A stretch of 64,000 nt of DNA from Acetobacterium woodii DSM 1030 (GTDB taxonomy: Bacteria; Bacillota; Clostridia; Eubacteriales; Eubacteriaceae). A program made the translations under genes and the position numbers. Below are positions 17,482 through 26,630 of this stretch, one piece after another (the stretch's first letter is position 1; each line of letters opens with the position of its first letter). The notes beneath the pieces are model-generated. The model was not told where the DNA came from. It saw only the letters and a program-made list of their open reading frames with translations, and made no database searches. The stretch is taken from assembly GCF_000247605.1 (NCBI RefSeq), contig NC_016894.1, forward strand, positions 3,399,732-3,463,731. The letters are read 5' to 3'.

Positions 17482-18486
17482 TTATTCCCGATTAAGGAGA
17501 CGGTAAACTCCATGGACAAAATCGTTACGTTGTGGGACCACTGCGGCTTCCAATTCTTGATTAAACGGAATCGGGACATCCAGACCGCCTAAACGGATAA
17601 TTGGGGCATTAAGATAATCAAAAGCTTCACTTTCAACAATTCGAGCAACGATCTCGCCTCCCAAGCCGCCCGTTTTTGACGCTTCATGCGCCACAATCAG
17701 GCAACCGGTTTTAATCACCGATTCAATAATTGGTTTCATATCTAAAGGATATAAGGATATCGGATTGAGGATTTCAACTTTGATTCCTTCTTCTTCCAAA
17801 AAATCAGCCGCTTCAATGGCTTTTGCCAGCACCGTACCATAAGCAACGATGGTGACATCTTTGCCGGGACGTTCGATTACTGTTTTATTTAATTCCAACA
17901 GATAATTGTCGTCTAAGGGGACCAGACCAACGGTATCGTAAAGCAGCTTATGCTCAATAAAACAGACCGGATTATTATCCCGGATCGCCGCCTTTATCAA
18001 CCCTTTGGCCTGTGCCGGTGTTGATGGGGTCACCACCTTTAGCCCCGGCACATGACATAACCAGGCTTCCAGACTCTGACTGTGTTGAGCGCCACCGCCC
18101 AGACCGGAACCGGAAGGAAGTCTTAACACCATCGGCACCTGCGATTGTCCCCCAAACATATAAGCCATTTTGGCGCCCTGATTAACCAAAGCATCCATCC
18201 CAAAGGTAATAAAATCCATAAACATCATTTCACAGATCGGTCGCAATCCCGTTGTGGCCGCTCCTACCGCGGTTCCTACGATTGCCGCTTCAGCGATCGG
18301 CGTATCCAGAATCCGTTCGGCACCAAATTCTGCCAGCAATCCGGTTGATACCCCAAAGGCTCCACCATGTTGACCAATGTCTTCACCTAAAAAAATAATA
18401 TCATCATCCCGACGCATCTCTTCTGATATACCCATTCGGATGGCATCACGGTAGGTCATTTTTTTCATATCACTGGTTTTCATCAT
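17482..18486 (-). CDS. acoB: E1 beta subunit, TPP-dependent acetoin/2-oxoacid dehydrogenase
   Basis: The 334-residue subunit has the conserved transketolase pyrimidine region (TYRDAIRMGISEEMRRDDDI, FLGEDIGQHGGAFGVSTGL, DTPIAEAAIVGTAVGAA) and the C-terminal domain with ILNPISLYPLD and VAHEASKTGGLGGEI. With the alpha subunit it decarboxylates a 2-oxo compound or cleaves acetoin on thiamine diphosphate. Its start overlaps the alpha subunit stop by 4 bp (ATGA). Sequence alone does not separate acetoin from branched-chain or pyruvate E1; acetoin use is favoured by the acetogen-like context. Confidence 0.85.
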   Translation of the reverse strand: MMKTSDMKKMTYRDAIRMGISEEMRRDDDIIFLGEDIGQHGGAFGVSTGLLAEFGAERILDTPIAEAAIVGTAVGAATTGLRPICEMMFMDFITFGMDALVNQGAKMAYMFGGQSQVPMVLRLPSGSGLGGGAQHSQSLEAWLCHVPGLKVVTPSTPAQAKGLIKAAIRDNNPVCFIEHKLLYDTVGLVPLDDNYLLELNKTVIERPGKDVTIVAYGTVLAKAIEAADFLEEEGIKVEILNPISLYPLDMKPIIESVIKTGCLIVAHEASKTGGLGGEIVARIVESEAFDYLNAPIIRLGGLDVPIPFNQELEAAVVPQRNDFVHGVYRLLNRE

Positions 18487-19469
18487 TCACCCTCCCGCGC
18501 ATATACATCTTCCAAAACAGCGTTTAACTGAGGTTGTGGACTGTCCATCGCAAATTCCAATGCTTGTTCAACCGAAGCCATCGCTTCATCTTCCATTTTT
18601 TTGATCTGCTTTTCAGTAAAGATTCGATTTTCTCTGAGATATTCTTTCATTTTTAAAATCGGATCTTTTTTTCGCCACTCCGGGCTTTCTTTTTGCTCTT
18701 GATAGCTGGGTCCATGACTTTTAGTTTGACCATTATAGCGAGTGGTCTTGGCTTCAACCAATACCGGACCCTTTCCCGCTCTGGCATAACGCACGGCCTT
18801 GACAACGGTATTGTAAACCTCCAGAAAGTCATTGCCATCAATCGTCAGACCAGGCATATTATAAGCATCACTGCGGTCAGCGATATTTTCCACATTCATC
18901 TGTTTTTCAATAGGATCAGCTTTGTCTGACAGATTATTTTCGATCAAAAAAACAACCGGTAATTTCCAGACCGAGGCCAGATTTAATGATTCGTGAAAGT
19001 TTCCCCCATTGGTCGCGCTGTCACCGGCAAAACACAAAACGACTTTTCCGGTTTTTTTGTGTTTCTGCGTTAATGCGGCCCCGCAAGACAGATTAAAACC
19101 GCCACCAACGATACCATTAGCACCAAGATTGCCGTTTTTTACATCAGCGATATGCATCGAGCCGCCTTTGCCTTTACAATACCCAGTCACTTTACCCAGA
19201 CATTCTGCCATCATCAGATTAACATCCAACCCGAAACCGATAGCCTGAGCATGACTCCGATGACTCAGTGAAATAAGATCGCCCTCTTCCAGCGCCAGAC
19301 AAGAAATTACCCCGGTCGCCTCCTGCCCGATTGCCAAATGAATATTTCCATGCCCTTTTCCTTTGGAAAAAAGCGCAGCTAATTTTTCTTCGAAATATCG
19401 GGATTGATTCATTTTATAATACATTCTTAAAAGAAGTTCTTCTGATAATTCAATCATCGTTTCCTCCAT
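18483..19469 (-). CDS. acoA: E1 alpha subunit, TPP-dependent acetoin/2-oxoacid dehydrogenase
   Basis: The 328-residue subunit carries the thiamine diphosphate motif from FAGDSATNGGNFHESLN to VFLIENN, the active-site loop region GGSMHIADVKNGNLGANGIVGG, and the pattern SHRSHAQAIGFGLD. It is the first gene of the E1alpha-E1beta-E2 operon (minus strand). The ribosome site AGGAAACG is weak but the ATG at 19469 fits the family start. Upstream, 19470-19609 is AT-rich with no clear promoter call. Confidence 0.86.
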   Translation of the reverse strand: MEETMIELSEELLLRMYYKMNQSRYFEEKLAALFSKGKGHGNIHLAIGQEATGVISCLALEEGDLISLSHRSHAQAIGFGLDVNLMMAECLGKVTGYCKGKGGSMHIADVKNGNLGANGIVGGGFNLSCGAALTQKHKKTGKVVLCFAGDSATNGGNFHESLNLASVWKLPVVFLIENNLSDKADPIEKQMNVENIADRSDAYNMPGLTIDGNDFLEVYNTVVKAVRYARAGKGPVLVEAKTTRYNGQTKSHGPSYQEQKESPEWRKKDPILKMKEYLRENRIFTEKQIKKMEDEAMASVEQALEFAMDSPQPQLNAVLEDVYAREGE

Positions 19470-19609
19470 ATTTTCACAATTTAGTTTTTAAGTTGTATCA
19501 TTTTTTAAGTTATCGCGGATCGCTTTGTTCGATCAATGATAAACGATTTGATTTTTTAATTATTTAGCTAAAAGCTTCTCTTCATTATATCTTTTATTTC
19601 TCAATAAAT

Positions 19610-19664
19610 AAAGAATGAAGCGAAAAACTGCCTAAAATAACAGCTTTTTTTCGCTTCATTCTTT
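19610..19664 (-). terminator. intrinsic terminator of ispD
   Basis: The arms AAAGAATGAAGCGAAAAA and TTTTTCGCTTCATTCTTT are nearly perfect; on the minus strand they are followed by ATTTATTGAG. It lies 19 bp beyond the ispD stop. Confidence 0.8.
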
Positions 19665-19682
19665 GTTTCCTTTAATAAACTT

Positions 19683-20405
19683 TTAATTTTTCTTATTTTT
19701 TTTGTCATTTTTGATCAAATGTTTAATAATCGACTCCGCAATAATTAAATCTTCCGGGGTGGTGATCTTAATATTGGTGTAATGGCCGGTTACTATTTTA
19801 ACCGGAATGTTTTGTTGTTCTACTAAAAAAGCATCATCGGTTCCTTCAATCCCCAAACGAATCGCCTGATCATGAGCTTTTTTTAAAAGTTCATATTCAA
19901 AGGTCTGCGGGGTTTGAATTTCAACCAGATAATCCCGATTTGGGGTATGTTCGACAAAGCCATTATCGCTAATCACCTTAATCGTGTTTTTAGCCGGCAC
20001 CCCCACGGTGGTCGCGCGATGTTCGATGGTTTCATAAATACTCTGAACAATGACGGATTCCTGGATAATTGGTCGGGCGCCATCATGGACCATCACAATA
20101 TCCGTTTTCGGATGGATAGCTTTTAAACCCCGGTACACGGACTCCTGCCTGGTCTCACCGCCTCTGACCAACTTTATCTTCGTATAACGATACGGTTTTA
20201 ACACCTGCATTTGACAGAGACTGAATTCGTCCTGATTGATAACAAGGACAATTTCTTTAATTAATGGACATTTTTCAAACACATCCAGCGTATACGCTAA
20301 AATCGGTTTTCCGTTTAAAGTCAAATACTGTTTATTGATTGGTGCATTCATCCGTCGTCCCATTCCCGCTGCCGGGATGATGACGCTGGTTAAATATTTT
20401 TTCAT
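19683..20405 (-). CDS. ispD: 2-C-methyl-D-erythritol 4-phosphate cytidylyltransferase
   Basis: It joins CTP to methylerythritol phosphate in the non-mevalonate isoprenoid pathway. The nucleotide-binding start SVIIPAAGMGRRMNAPINKQ, the HDGARPII loop and the TPQTFEYELLKKAHDQA segment are all present, with GTDDAFLVE near the C-terminus. A GTG at 20414 overlaps the ribosome site AAGGTGGG, so ATG 20403-20405 is taken (240 residues). The C-terminal tail is lysine-rich. Confidence 0.95.
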   Translation of the reverse strand: MKKYLTSVIIPAAGMGRRMNAPINKQYLTLNGKPILAYTLDVFEKCPLIKEIVLVINQDEFSLCQMQVLKPYRYTKIKLVRGGETRQESVYRGLKAIHPKTDIVMVHDGARPIIQESVIVQSIYETIEHRATTVGVPAKNTIKVISDNGFVEHTPNRDYLVEIQTPQTFEYELLKKAHDQAIRLGIEGTDDAFLVEQQNIPVKIVTGHYTNIKITTPEDLIIAESIIKHLIKNDKKNKKN

Positions 20406-20582
20406 TATTCCCACCTTATCATCGATTTACTCACTTCAACAGACTCTTTTTAATAAAATCGGATCTGAAAACTCATCCTACCTTTAACTTACAACAAGAC
20501 GCAACTTATCCATCACGCACATTAACAACACACGATCATTTAGCGGATTAAATTCACCTGACGGTGCAAAGACTTTGAGTAA

Positions 20583-21044
20583 TTAAAACTTACTTAAAAG
20601 CTGTTTAATTTTTGCGTCACCAGTTTTCAAAGTAATTTCCCGTTCATCTGGGTTACTCAGTTGCGTTTTTAAGACAATCACCAACTTGGCTTCAAATAAA
20701 TCAGCCGCAATCAAATCCGGCCACTCAAGCAGCAGCGTGCACCCTTGCGTTAAATAATCTTCAAATCCCATTTCATACAGTTCATCCAAATCATGAAGAC
20801 GATATAAATCGAAATGGAAAATCGTTGGTGGATCGCCGTATTCATTAACAATGGTATACGTGGGACTGGTCACCTCATCAGTCAGACCTTTTCCGGCCAC
20901 AAAGCCTTTTGAAAAAAGCGTTTTGCCAGCCCCCATCTCACCCTGTAAAAAAATAGTCAGGGGGAAGTCTATTACTTCCCCCAAATACTTTCCAAAGTCA
21001 AAGGTTTCCTGACTTGATTTTGTAACAACTTTTTTTTCAAGCAT
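20583..21044 (-). CDS. tsaE: tRNA threonylcarbamoyladenosine biosynthesis ATPase TsaE
   Basis: This is the small P-loop ATPase of the t6A37 tRNA modification machinery. Walker A is GEMGAGKTLFSKGF, preceded by FPLTIFLQ, and the family signature TSPTYTIVNEYGDPPTIFHFD follows in two parts (TSPTYTIVNEY, then FHFDLYRL). Length 153 is typical. The start is 5 bp after the PspC-type gene stop, so they share a transcript. The partner genes tsaB and tsaD are not in the window. Confidence 0.95.
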   Translation of the reverse strand: MLEKKVVTKSSQETFDFGKYLGEVIDFPLTIFLQGEMGAGKTLFSKGFVAGKGLTDEVTSPTYTIVNEYGDPPTIFHFDLYRLHDLDELYEMGFEDYLTQGCTLLLEWPDLIAADLFEAKLVIVLKTQLSNPDEREITLKTGDAKIKQLLSKF

Positions 21045-21049
21045 ATGTT

Positions 21050-21358
21050 TTAGACCTTTTCTTTTGATTCAGCGTTTTTTTGACTAAAATCAATCACTTC
21101 ATCATCGTTATTATCATCGATTATTTCGTAATCCACTTCCACTACATCCTGATCTTCGATCTGGCGACTCCCCGGTAATACCGCCACCAGGACAATATAA
21201 ATACCAATGCTCAGCAGCCCCGGTAAAAATCTCAGCACAAATGGCAACAGAAACAAACCCCTGAAGATCCATGGGGAAACATTAAAATACTCGCCAAGGC
21301 CAGCACAAACACCAGCCAGAATCGCTCTTTTTTTACTTTTCATTAACTGTTTTTTCAT
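21050..21358 (-). CDS. PspC domain membrane protein
   Basis: This 102-residue protein has the PspC domain AILAGVCAGLGEYFNVSPWI, followed by one long hydrophobic region (FLPGLLSIGIYIVLVAVLPG) and a very acidic C-terminal tail. PspC proteins take part in envelope-stress signalling in proteobacteria; in Firmicutes the role is usually unknown. It sits between an aminotransferase gene and tsaE with short gaps. Confidence 0.88.
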   Translation of the reverse strand: MKKQLMKSKKRAILAGVCAGLGEYFNVSPWIFRGLFLLPFVLRFLPGLLSIGIYIVLVAVLPGSRQIEDQDVVEVDYEIIDDNNDDEVIDFSQKNAESKEKV

Positions 21359-21414
21359 CTTCTATAAACCTTTCTGGCTAGCACCACGCATCATTTTTTG
21401 CCGGTCACCGATTT

Positions 21415-22632
21415 TTATTTCTGACGATAAGTTGACATAAACCGCTCAAGGCGATCCATCGTTTCCGTTAAATCCTCTGGATGGGGTAAAAAAACGATTC
21501 TGAAATGATCCTGATCGGGCCAGTTAAAACCAGTTCCCTGAACCATCAACACATGTTCTTCTTTGAGGAAATCAAGAGCAAACTGAACATCACTGGTGAT
21601 ATTAAACCGCTCTACATCTATTTTCGGAAAAACGTAAAAACCGGCTTTGGGTTTTACGCAAGACAATCCCGGAATATTATTAATCCGCTTGCAAACAATT
21701 TCCCGTTGTTCATATAAACGTCCACCCGGCTTTAATAAATCATTGATACTCTGGTAGCCGCCCAAAGAGGTTTGAATTGCATGTTGCCCGGGAACATTGG
21801 AACACATTCGCATATTGGAAAGCATCTTAATTCCATCGATATAATCCTGAGCACCTTTTTTATTACCGGTTAAAATCATCCAGCCTACCCGATAACCTGG
21901 TATCCGATGGGATTTCGATAAACCATTAAGTGTTACGACCAATACATCCTCAGTCAACGTTGACATCGGCACATGAACATAATCATCATAAAGAATCCGA
22001 TCATAAATCTCATCCGCAAAAATAATCAAGTCATTTTCGACGGCAATCTCAACAATTCCTTCTAAAATAGCTTTGGGATAAAGTGCTCCGGTTGGATTAT
22101 TGGGGTTAATGACCACGATCCCTTTTGTTTTAGGGGTAATTTTACTGCGGATATCCTCAAGGTTCGGGTTCCACTCATCTTCTTCATCACAGACGTAATA
22201 AACAGCCGTTCCTCCGGATAAATTGACAGCAGCCGACCACAACGGATAGTCCGGTGCCGGAACCAATATTTCATCGCCGTTATCAAGTAATGCTTGCATA
22301 CAAAATTGAATCAGTTCGCTGACGCCATTGCCTAAAAACACATCATCAACCTTTAATTCCATTAAACCTTTGTTCTGATAATGTTGAACTACGGCTTTTC
22401 GAGCTGAAAAAATCCCTTGCGAATTACAATAACCTTCAGCCGATTTCATGTTAAATTTAATGTCCTGAATAATTTCATCGGGGGCATTTAAATTAAAGGG
22501 TGCGGTGTTTCCGGTATTAAGCATAATAATATCAATGCCTTCCCGCTCCATGCGATCCGCCTCGTCAACCACCGGTCCTCTAATATCATAACAAACGTTG
22601 TCCAACTTCTTTGACTTTTTTACAGCTTTCAT
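21415..22632 (-). CDS. alaA: AlaA-type pyridoxal-phosphate aminotransferase
   Basis: It is a fold type I aminotransferase closely resembling glutamate-pyruvate (alanine) aminotransferase AlaA: DNVCYDIRGPV, GYCNSQGIFSARKAVVQHY, VFLGNGVSELIQF, VINPNNPTGALY, FADEIYDRILYDD and the PLP lysine in NGLSKSHRIPGYRVGW. It would make alanine from pyruvate and glutamate. A TTG at 22644 is adjacent to the ribosome site and unusable; ATG 22632 is chosen, with GTG 22635 as an alternative. The palindromic element at 22676-22781 separates it from the upstream yerC-type gene. Confidence 0.85.
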   Translation of the reverse strand: MKAVKKSKKLDNVCYDIRGPVVDEADRMEREGIDIIMLNTGNTAPFNLNAPDEIIQDIKFNMKSAEGYCNSQGIFSARKAVVQHYQNKGLMELKVDDVFLGNGVSELIQFCMQALLDNGDEILVPAPDYPLWSAAVNLSGGTAVYYVCDEEDEWNPNLEDIRSKITPKTKGIVVINPNNPTGALYPKAILEGIVEIAVENDLIIFADEIYDRILYDDYVHVPMSTLTEDVLVVTLNGLSKSHRIPGYRVGWMILTGNKKGAQDYIDGIKMLSNMRMCSNVPGQHAIQTSLGGYQSINDLLKPGGRLYEQREIVCKRINNIPGLSCVKPKAGFYVFPKIDVERFNITSDVQFALDFLKEEHVLMVQGTGFNWPDQDHFRIVFLPHPEDLTETMDRLERFMSTYRQK

Positions 22633-22675
22633 CACTACACTCAACTCCTTTAATATTAAATTTTAGATAAGATTC

Positions 22676-22781
22676 AGGTTCCTGCAAACTACCGTACCAA
22701 CCCATTGTTAATCTGTTGTTCGCCGCTTCGCTGCGTACAACCTGATGTAATAATTGTTGGTACTGCTTTTGAGTCTGCTGA
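22676..22781. repeat. palindromic intergenic element, short copy
   Basis: Outer arms GTACCAAC (22694-22701) and GTTGGTAC (22756-22763) are perfect, with inner ATTGTTA and TGTTGT/ACAAC pairings. Flanking AGGTT and GAGTCTG match the ends of the longer copies at 28955-29172, 39393-39574 and 61238-61454. The central part is shortened. Bordering terminator stems are degenerate (AATC/GATT at right). Confidence 0.6.
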
Positions 22782-22792
22782 TAATCGCAAGA

Positions 22793-23083
22793 TTACTCCA
22801 ATGTATGGTCCTTTTTCATTTTTTCGATGATATTGCGGTAACCTTTGCCGTGTTTGAGGCAGCGGTTGACCCGGCTGATGGTGGCTGAACTAGCCCCGGT
22901 CAGTTTTTCAACATCAATAAAGGTTTTTCCCTGGGACAGCAAATAAGCAATTTCAAAACGGTGCGCCATATCTTCTATTTCCTTGATCGTGCACAGATCT
23001 TCCAGCAACAGATTACAATCTTCTTCAGTTTCAAGAGCTAAAATCGCCTGGGCTAAAACTTTTCTCTTTGTATTTATTTCCAT
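22793..23083 (-). CDS. YerC/YecD-family TrpR-like regulator
   Basis: The 96-residue all-helical protein resembles the TrpR fold: CTIKEIEDMAHRFEIAYLLS, then the helix-turn-helix DVEKLTGASSATISRVNRCL and a basic tail. Members of this family in Firmicutes have no well-established target, though the fold is that of a DNA-binding repressor. A GAGG ribosome site 7 bp before ATG 23083 supports the start. It is transcribed divergently from cysS. Confidence 0.85.
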   Translation of the reverse strand: MEINTKRKVLAQAILALETEEDCNLLLEDLCTIKEIEDMAHRFEIAYLLSQGKTFIDVEKLTGASSATISRVNRCLKHGKGYRNIIEKMKKDHTLE

Positions 23084-23156
23084 GGAAAACCCTCATTCAT
23101 TTCTTGTTATTCATTTGGCATGATAAAGAAATTTTCTTCCTAAAAAATTTTATCCA

Positions 23157-23187
23157 TTGACACTTAATCTTATCTTTAGTGTATAAT
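23157..23187 (+). promoter_or_regulatory. candidate cysS promoter
   Basis: A consensus TTGACA (23157-23162) and TATAAT (23182-23187) are separated by 19 bp, slightly long. The leader to the ATG is only about 45 nt, too short for a T-box. Confidence 0.55.
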
Positions 23188-23238
23188 ATGTTATCATAAC
23201 ACATTCATGTTAAGAAATAAATTGAAAGGTTTAACTTT

Positions 23239-24636
23239 ATGAAATTATATAATACCCTTACCCAAAAAAAAGAAACCTTTGTCCCAATCGAAGAAGGCAA
23301 GGTCCGAATGTACTCCTGCGGCCCCACTGTTTATAACTATTTCCACATCGGCAATGCCCGTCCTTTTATCGTTTTTGACGTGTTACGCCGGTTTTTAGAA
23401 TATACTGGTTATGAGGTAACCTTTATCCAGAATTTCACCGATGTGGATGATAAAATCATCAACCGCAGTCATGAAGAAAATATTTCGCCCGAGGCTGTGG
23501 CTGAAAAATACATTCAGGAATACTTTGCTGATGCCGATGCCCTTGGCATCAAGCGAGCCAGTGTTCACCCCAAAGTCAGCGAAAACATCACTGAAATTAT
23601 CGAAATGATCAAAACCTTAGAAGCAAAAGGTCTGGCCTACAACGTTAGCGGTAATGTTTATTACCGGGTCGAAGCCTTTAAGGATTATGGTAAGCTTTCC
23701 AAGCAATCAATTGATGATCTGCGTTCCGGTGCCCGCATTGAGGTCAATGATGAAAAACACAGCCCGCTGGATTTTGCGCTCTGGAAAAAGAAAAAAGACG
23801 GCGAACCGTATTGGCCAAGCCCCTGGGGCGACGGTCGCCCCGGCTGGCACATCGAATGTTCAGCGATGTCTAAAAAACATCTCGGTGCTACCATCGATAT
23901 CCATGGTGGTGGCCAGGATTTGATCTTCCCGCACCACGAAAATGAAATTGCCCAATCGGAAGGTTCTTGTGGCAAAACATTTGCGAATTACTGGGTGCAC
24001 AACGGTTATATTAATATTGATAATCAAAAAATGTCCAAGTCCAAAGGTAACTTTTTCACCGTTCGGGATATTGCTAAAAAATTTGATCTGGAAGTAGTCC
24101 GCATGTTTTTGCTGATGGCCCACTACCGTAGCCCGGTAAATTTCAGTGAAGTCCTGTTACAACAGGCGGCTACTGCCCTGGAACGCTTGTATACGGCCAA
24201 ATTTCAGATGGAATTTCTGCTCGAAAAGGCTCCTCTCGAAGCGGCCACGGAAACCGAAATGACCTGGATGAACACGCTTGATCAATACAAACATGATTTT
24301 ATCGCGGCGATGGATGATGACATCAACACCGCCGATGCCATTGCGGTTATCTTTGAACTGGTCCGCGATCTAAATTCCAATCTCGATGCCAATTCTACCA
24401 AAGCGGCAATTATGGCCGGACAAAACATTTTTTCCGAGCTCACCACCGTTTTAGGCCTGGCCGTCAAAGCCAAAGAAACCAATCTTGATGATGCCGTTGA
24501 AGACCTCATCGCGCAACGACAAGCGGCCCGAAAAGCCAAAGACTTTAAACGGGCTGATGCAATCCGTGATGAACTATTAGCTAAAGGCATTGTCCTGGAG
24601 GATACCCGGGAAGGTGTTAAATGGAAAAAAGCGTAA
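23239..24636 (+). CDS. cysS: cysteinyl-tRNA synthetase
   Basis: It charges tRNA-Cys. The class I signatures are the HIGN motif (FHIGNARPF, residues 35-43) and KMSKS (residues 264-268); the zinc site has Cys28 in [10 protein letters not shown] plus later [14 protein letters not shown] and [14 protein letters not shown]. Length 465 is standard. ATG 23239 follows AAAGG. It overlaps the downstream mrnC by 16 bp, as in many Firmicutes. Confidence 0.97.
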   Translation: MKLYNTLTQKKETFVPIEEGKVRMYSCGPTVYNYFHIGNARPFIVFDVLRRFLEYTGYEVTFIQNFTDVDDKIINRSHEENISPEAVAEKYIQEYFADADALGIKRASVHPKVSENITEIIEMIKTLEAKGLAYNVSGNVYYRVEAFKDYGKLSKQSIDDLRSGARIEVNDEKHSPLDFALWKKKKDGEPYWPSPWGDGRPGWHIECSAMSKKHLGATIDIHGGGQDLIFPHHENEIAQSEGSCGKTFANYWVHNGYINIDNQKMSKSKGNFFTVRDIAKKFDLEVVRMFLLMAHYRSPVNFSEVLLQQAATALERLYTAKFQMEFLLEKAPLEAATETEMTWMNTLDQYKHDFIAAMDDDINTADAIAVIFELVRDLNSNLDANSTKAAIMAGQNIFSELTTVLGLAVKAKETNLDDAVEDLIAQRQAARKAKDFKRADAIRDELLAKGIVLEDTREGVKWKKA

Positions 24637-25076
24637 ACCTTGAAAAAAACCTGAATGATATTAAAGACCGCATCACAAAAACCTATAGCAACGCCCAGGC
24701 CATCGCCATGAATCCTTTAGCGTTAGCCTATATCGGAGATGGCATTTATTCTGATCTAATTCGCAAATATTTATTAGGCTGTGGCCACCAGGATGTCAAT
24801 TTGATGACCAAAACCTCGATTAATTATGTCCGCGCCAGTGCCCAGGCGCAGGTTATTCGGGTGTTGCTGCCCGAACTAACCGAAACCGAAACACGTATGT
24901 TTAAACGGGGCCGAAACACCGCTTCCCAGGTTCCCAAAAATGCTGCTCCGGCGGATTACCGCTATGCCACTGGCTTTGAAACGCTCATTGGTTATCTTTA
25001 TCTTTGCGGCGATCTTGAGCGCATGCATGAACTCATCGTTAAAAGCATTGATATTATTAATACGCACACCTCATAA
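24621..25076 (+). CDS. mrnC: mini-ribonuclease III
   Basis: The 151-residue RNase III-type nuclease without dsRNA-binding domain matures 23S rRNA in Firmicutes. The catalytic region shows [17 protein letters not shown] and the second acidic cluster [19 protein letters not shown], with [15 protein letters not shown] between. It overlaps cysS by 16 bp in another frame, so it is translationally coupled. A strong terminator follows within 10 bp. Confidence 0.94.
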   Translation: MEKSVNLEKNLNDIKDRITKTYSNAQAIAMNPLALAYIGDGIYSDLIRKYLLGCGHQDVNLMTKTSINYVRASAQAQVIRVLLPELTETETRMFKRGRNTASQVPKNAAPADYRYATGFETLIGYLYLCGDLERMHELIVKSIDIINTHTS

Positions 25077-25081
25077 CGTTA

Positions 25082-25123
25082 AAAACGCCCCGAACAGCGC
25101 TCATGCTCTGCTCGGGGCGTTTT
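25082..25123. terminator. bidirectional intrinsic terminator
   Basis: The arms AAAACGCCCCGA and TCGGGGCGTTTT, with T-rich sequence after them on the plus strand and A-rich sequence on the other side, serve the convergent mrnC and MATE genes. Confidence 0.9.
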
Positions 25124-25141
25124 ATTTTTTTAACTCAATTT

Positions 25142-26533
25142 TCAATTTTGTACCGATAATGGTGTCACATCCCAGGTGTCGAAGATGTTGCGCTGATACC
25201 AGCGGAACATAAAAAGTTGGTAAGACATACAGACAATTTCGGCAATAATAAATCCATACCAGACTAAATCAAGGCCACCGATTTTAGCCAGTAAATAAGA
25301 AACTGGCAATAAAACCACCATTTGTCTGATAAAAGAAGCAAGCATACTGACATAAGCTTTTCCAATCGCCTGAAAACTAACGGCAACCATAATTGATATC
25401 CCGGCAATCGGGAAAGACAAACTGATTGTTCGTAGGCAATGGATGCCAATCGTCATCATTTCTGGTGAGGGATTAAACGCCATCATAATCTGCGCCGGAA
25501 AAACCCAAAACAACAATGTTCCAATACACATAATCGTTACTGCCGCCGTCCCGGCAACCTTAAAGGTTTGATTAAATCGTTCCCGGTTCTTAGCCCCAAA
25601 ATTAAATCCAAAAATTGGCATCGCGCCTTGGCCCAAGCCAAAGATTGGCATAAAAATCATCGATTGAATTTTAAAATAAACGCCAAATACTGCCACTGCG
25701 GACATTCCAAAGCCGGATAAAATTAAATTATATCCAGTGATCATCAACGAACCTAAACCTTGCATAATCGCTGCCGGCAACCCAACCTTAAAGATGTCTT
25801 TGATGATACTGGGGTCAAAGTGAAATATTTTATAATCCAATTTTAATTCGTTCTTGTTACTTTTAAATACTACCATCAACATGTAGATCATCCCAATAAA
25901 CTGCCCGGTAACCGTTGCAATAGCAGCACCTGCCACTCCCAAGGCCGGGAATCCCAACAAACCAAAAATCATAATCGGATCGAGGATAATATTGGTAATC
26001 GCTCCAATGATTTGCCCCACCATCGGTTTGATCATTTCGCCGCTGCCCTGCAGGGTCGAATACGCCGCCTGCGTTATAAAACTACCAAAGCAAAAAATTG
26101 TGACAATAATCAGATACTGGCTGCCCTGACTAATAATATTGACGTCATCGGTAAACAAACTAATAAATGCTTGGGAACTTATTAATCCCAATATTCCCAG
26201 AATAATCGCAATTATCAGCGCCAATAAAAAACCATGTTCCGCGACATTTGTCGCCTCATTTTTTTTGCCTTGTCCCAATCGCCTCGATATTGCCGAGTTA
26301 ATCCCGACGCCCATCCCCACAAAACTGGAAATAATAATCATTTGGATCGGAAACGCAAGCGAAACGGCGGTTAACGCTTCTTCGCCAATTTGCGCCACAA
26401 AAATACTATCAACAATATTATACATCGCTTGAATCATCATCGAAATAATCGCTGGTATTGACATTGCTAAGAGTAACCGCGGAATCGGAACGACGCCCAA
26501 TTTATTTTGTTTTTCTACTTGAGTATCTTTCAT
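25142..26533 (-). CDS. MATE family efflux transporter (second copy)
   Basis: The 463-residue polytopic protein has the MATE opening PRLLLAMSIPAIISMMIQAMY and VDSIFVAQIGEEALTAVSLA, and the mid-protein GLPAAIMQGLGSLMITGYN. It belongs to the NorM/DinF-type superfamily; substrate unknown. It diverges in sequence from the copy at 4270-5640 and has no adjacent regulator. AAAGGAGG precedes ATG 26533. It is a single-gene unit between two hairpin terminators. Confidence 0.92.
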   Translation of the reverse strand: MKDTQVEKQNKLGVVPIPRLLLAMSIPAIISMMIQAMYNIVDSIFVAQIGEEALTAVSLAFPIQMIIISSFVGMGVGINSAISRRLGQGKKNEATNVAEHGFLLALIIAIILGILGLISSQAFISLFTDDVNIISQGSQYLIIVTIFCFGSFITQAAYSTLQGSGEMIKPMVGQIIGAITNIILDPIMIFGLLGFPALGVAGAAIATVTGQFIGMIYMLMVVFKSNKNELKLDYKIFHFDPSIIKDIFKVGLPAAIMQGLGSLMITGYNLILSGFGMSAVAVFGVYFKIQSMIFMPIFGLGQGAMPIFGFNFGAKNRERFNQTFKVAGTAAVTIMCIGTLLFWVFPAQIMMAFNPSPEMMTIGIHCLRTISLSFPIAGISIMVAVSFQAIGKAYVSMLASFIRQMVVLLPVSYLLAKIGGLDLVWYGFIIAEIVCMSYQLFMFRWYQRNIFDTWDVTPLSVQN

Positions 26534-26561
26534 TTGGCACCTCCTTTAATTTTTTTAAACC

Positions 26562-26607
26562 AAAAACCTGGATTCAAGGACAAAGTCAGCCTCACACCCA
26601 GGTTTTT
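26562..26607 (-). terminator. intrinsic terminator of the DEAD-box helicase gene
   Basis: AAAAACCTGG and CCAGGTTTTT enclose a 26-nt loop. On the minus strand the right arm runs into TTTTTGG. It lies 24 bp beyond the helicase stop. Confidence 0.75.
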
Positions 26608-26630
26608 ATTCATTCACTCACTTTTTTTGG

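Noticed and set aside
23084-23238. T-box leader upstream of cysS
   Set aside because: The promoter candidate leaves only about 45 nt before the start codon and no T-box sequence or terminator is visible.
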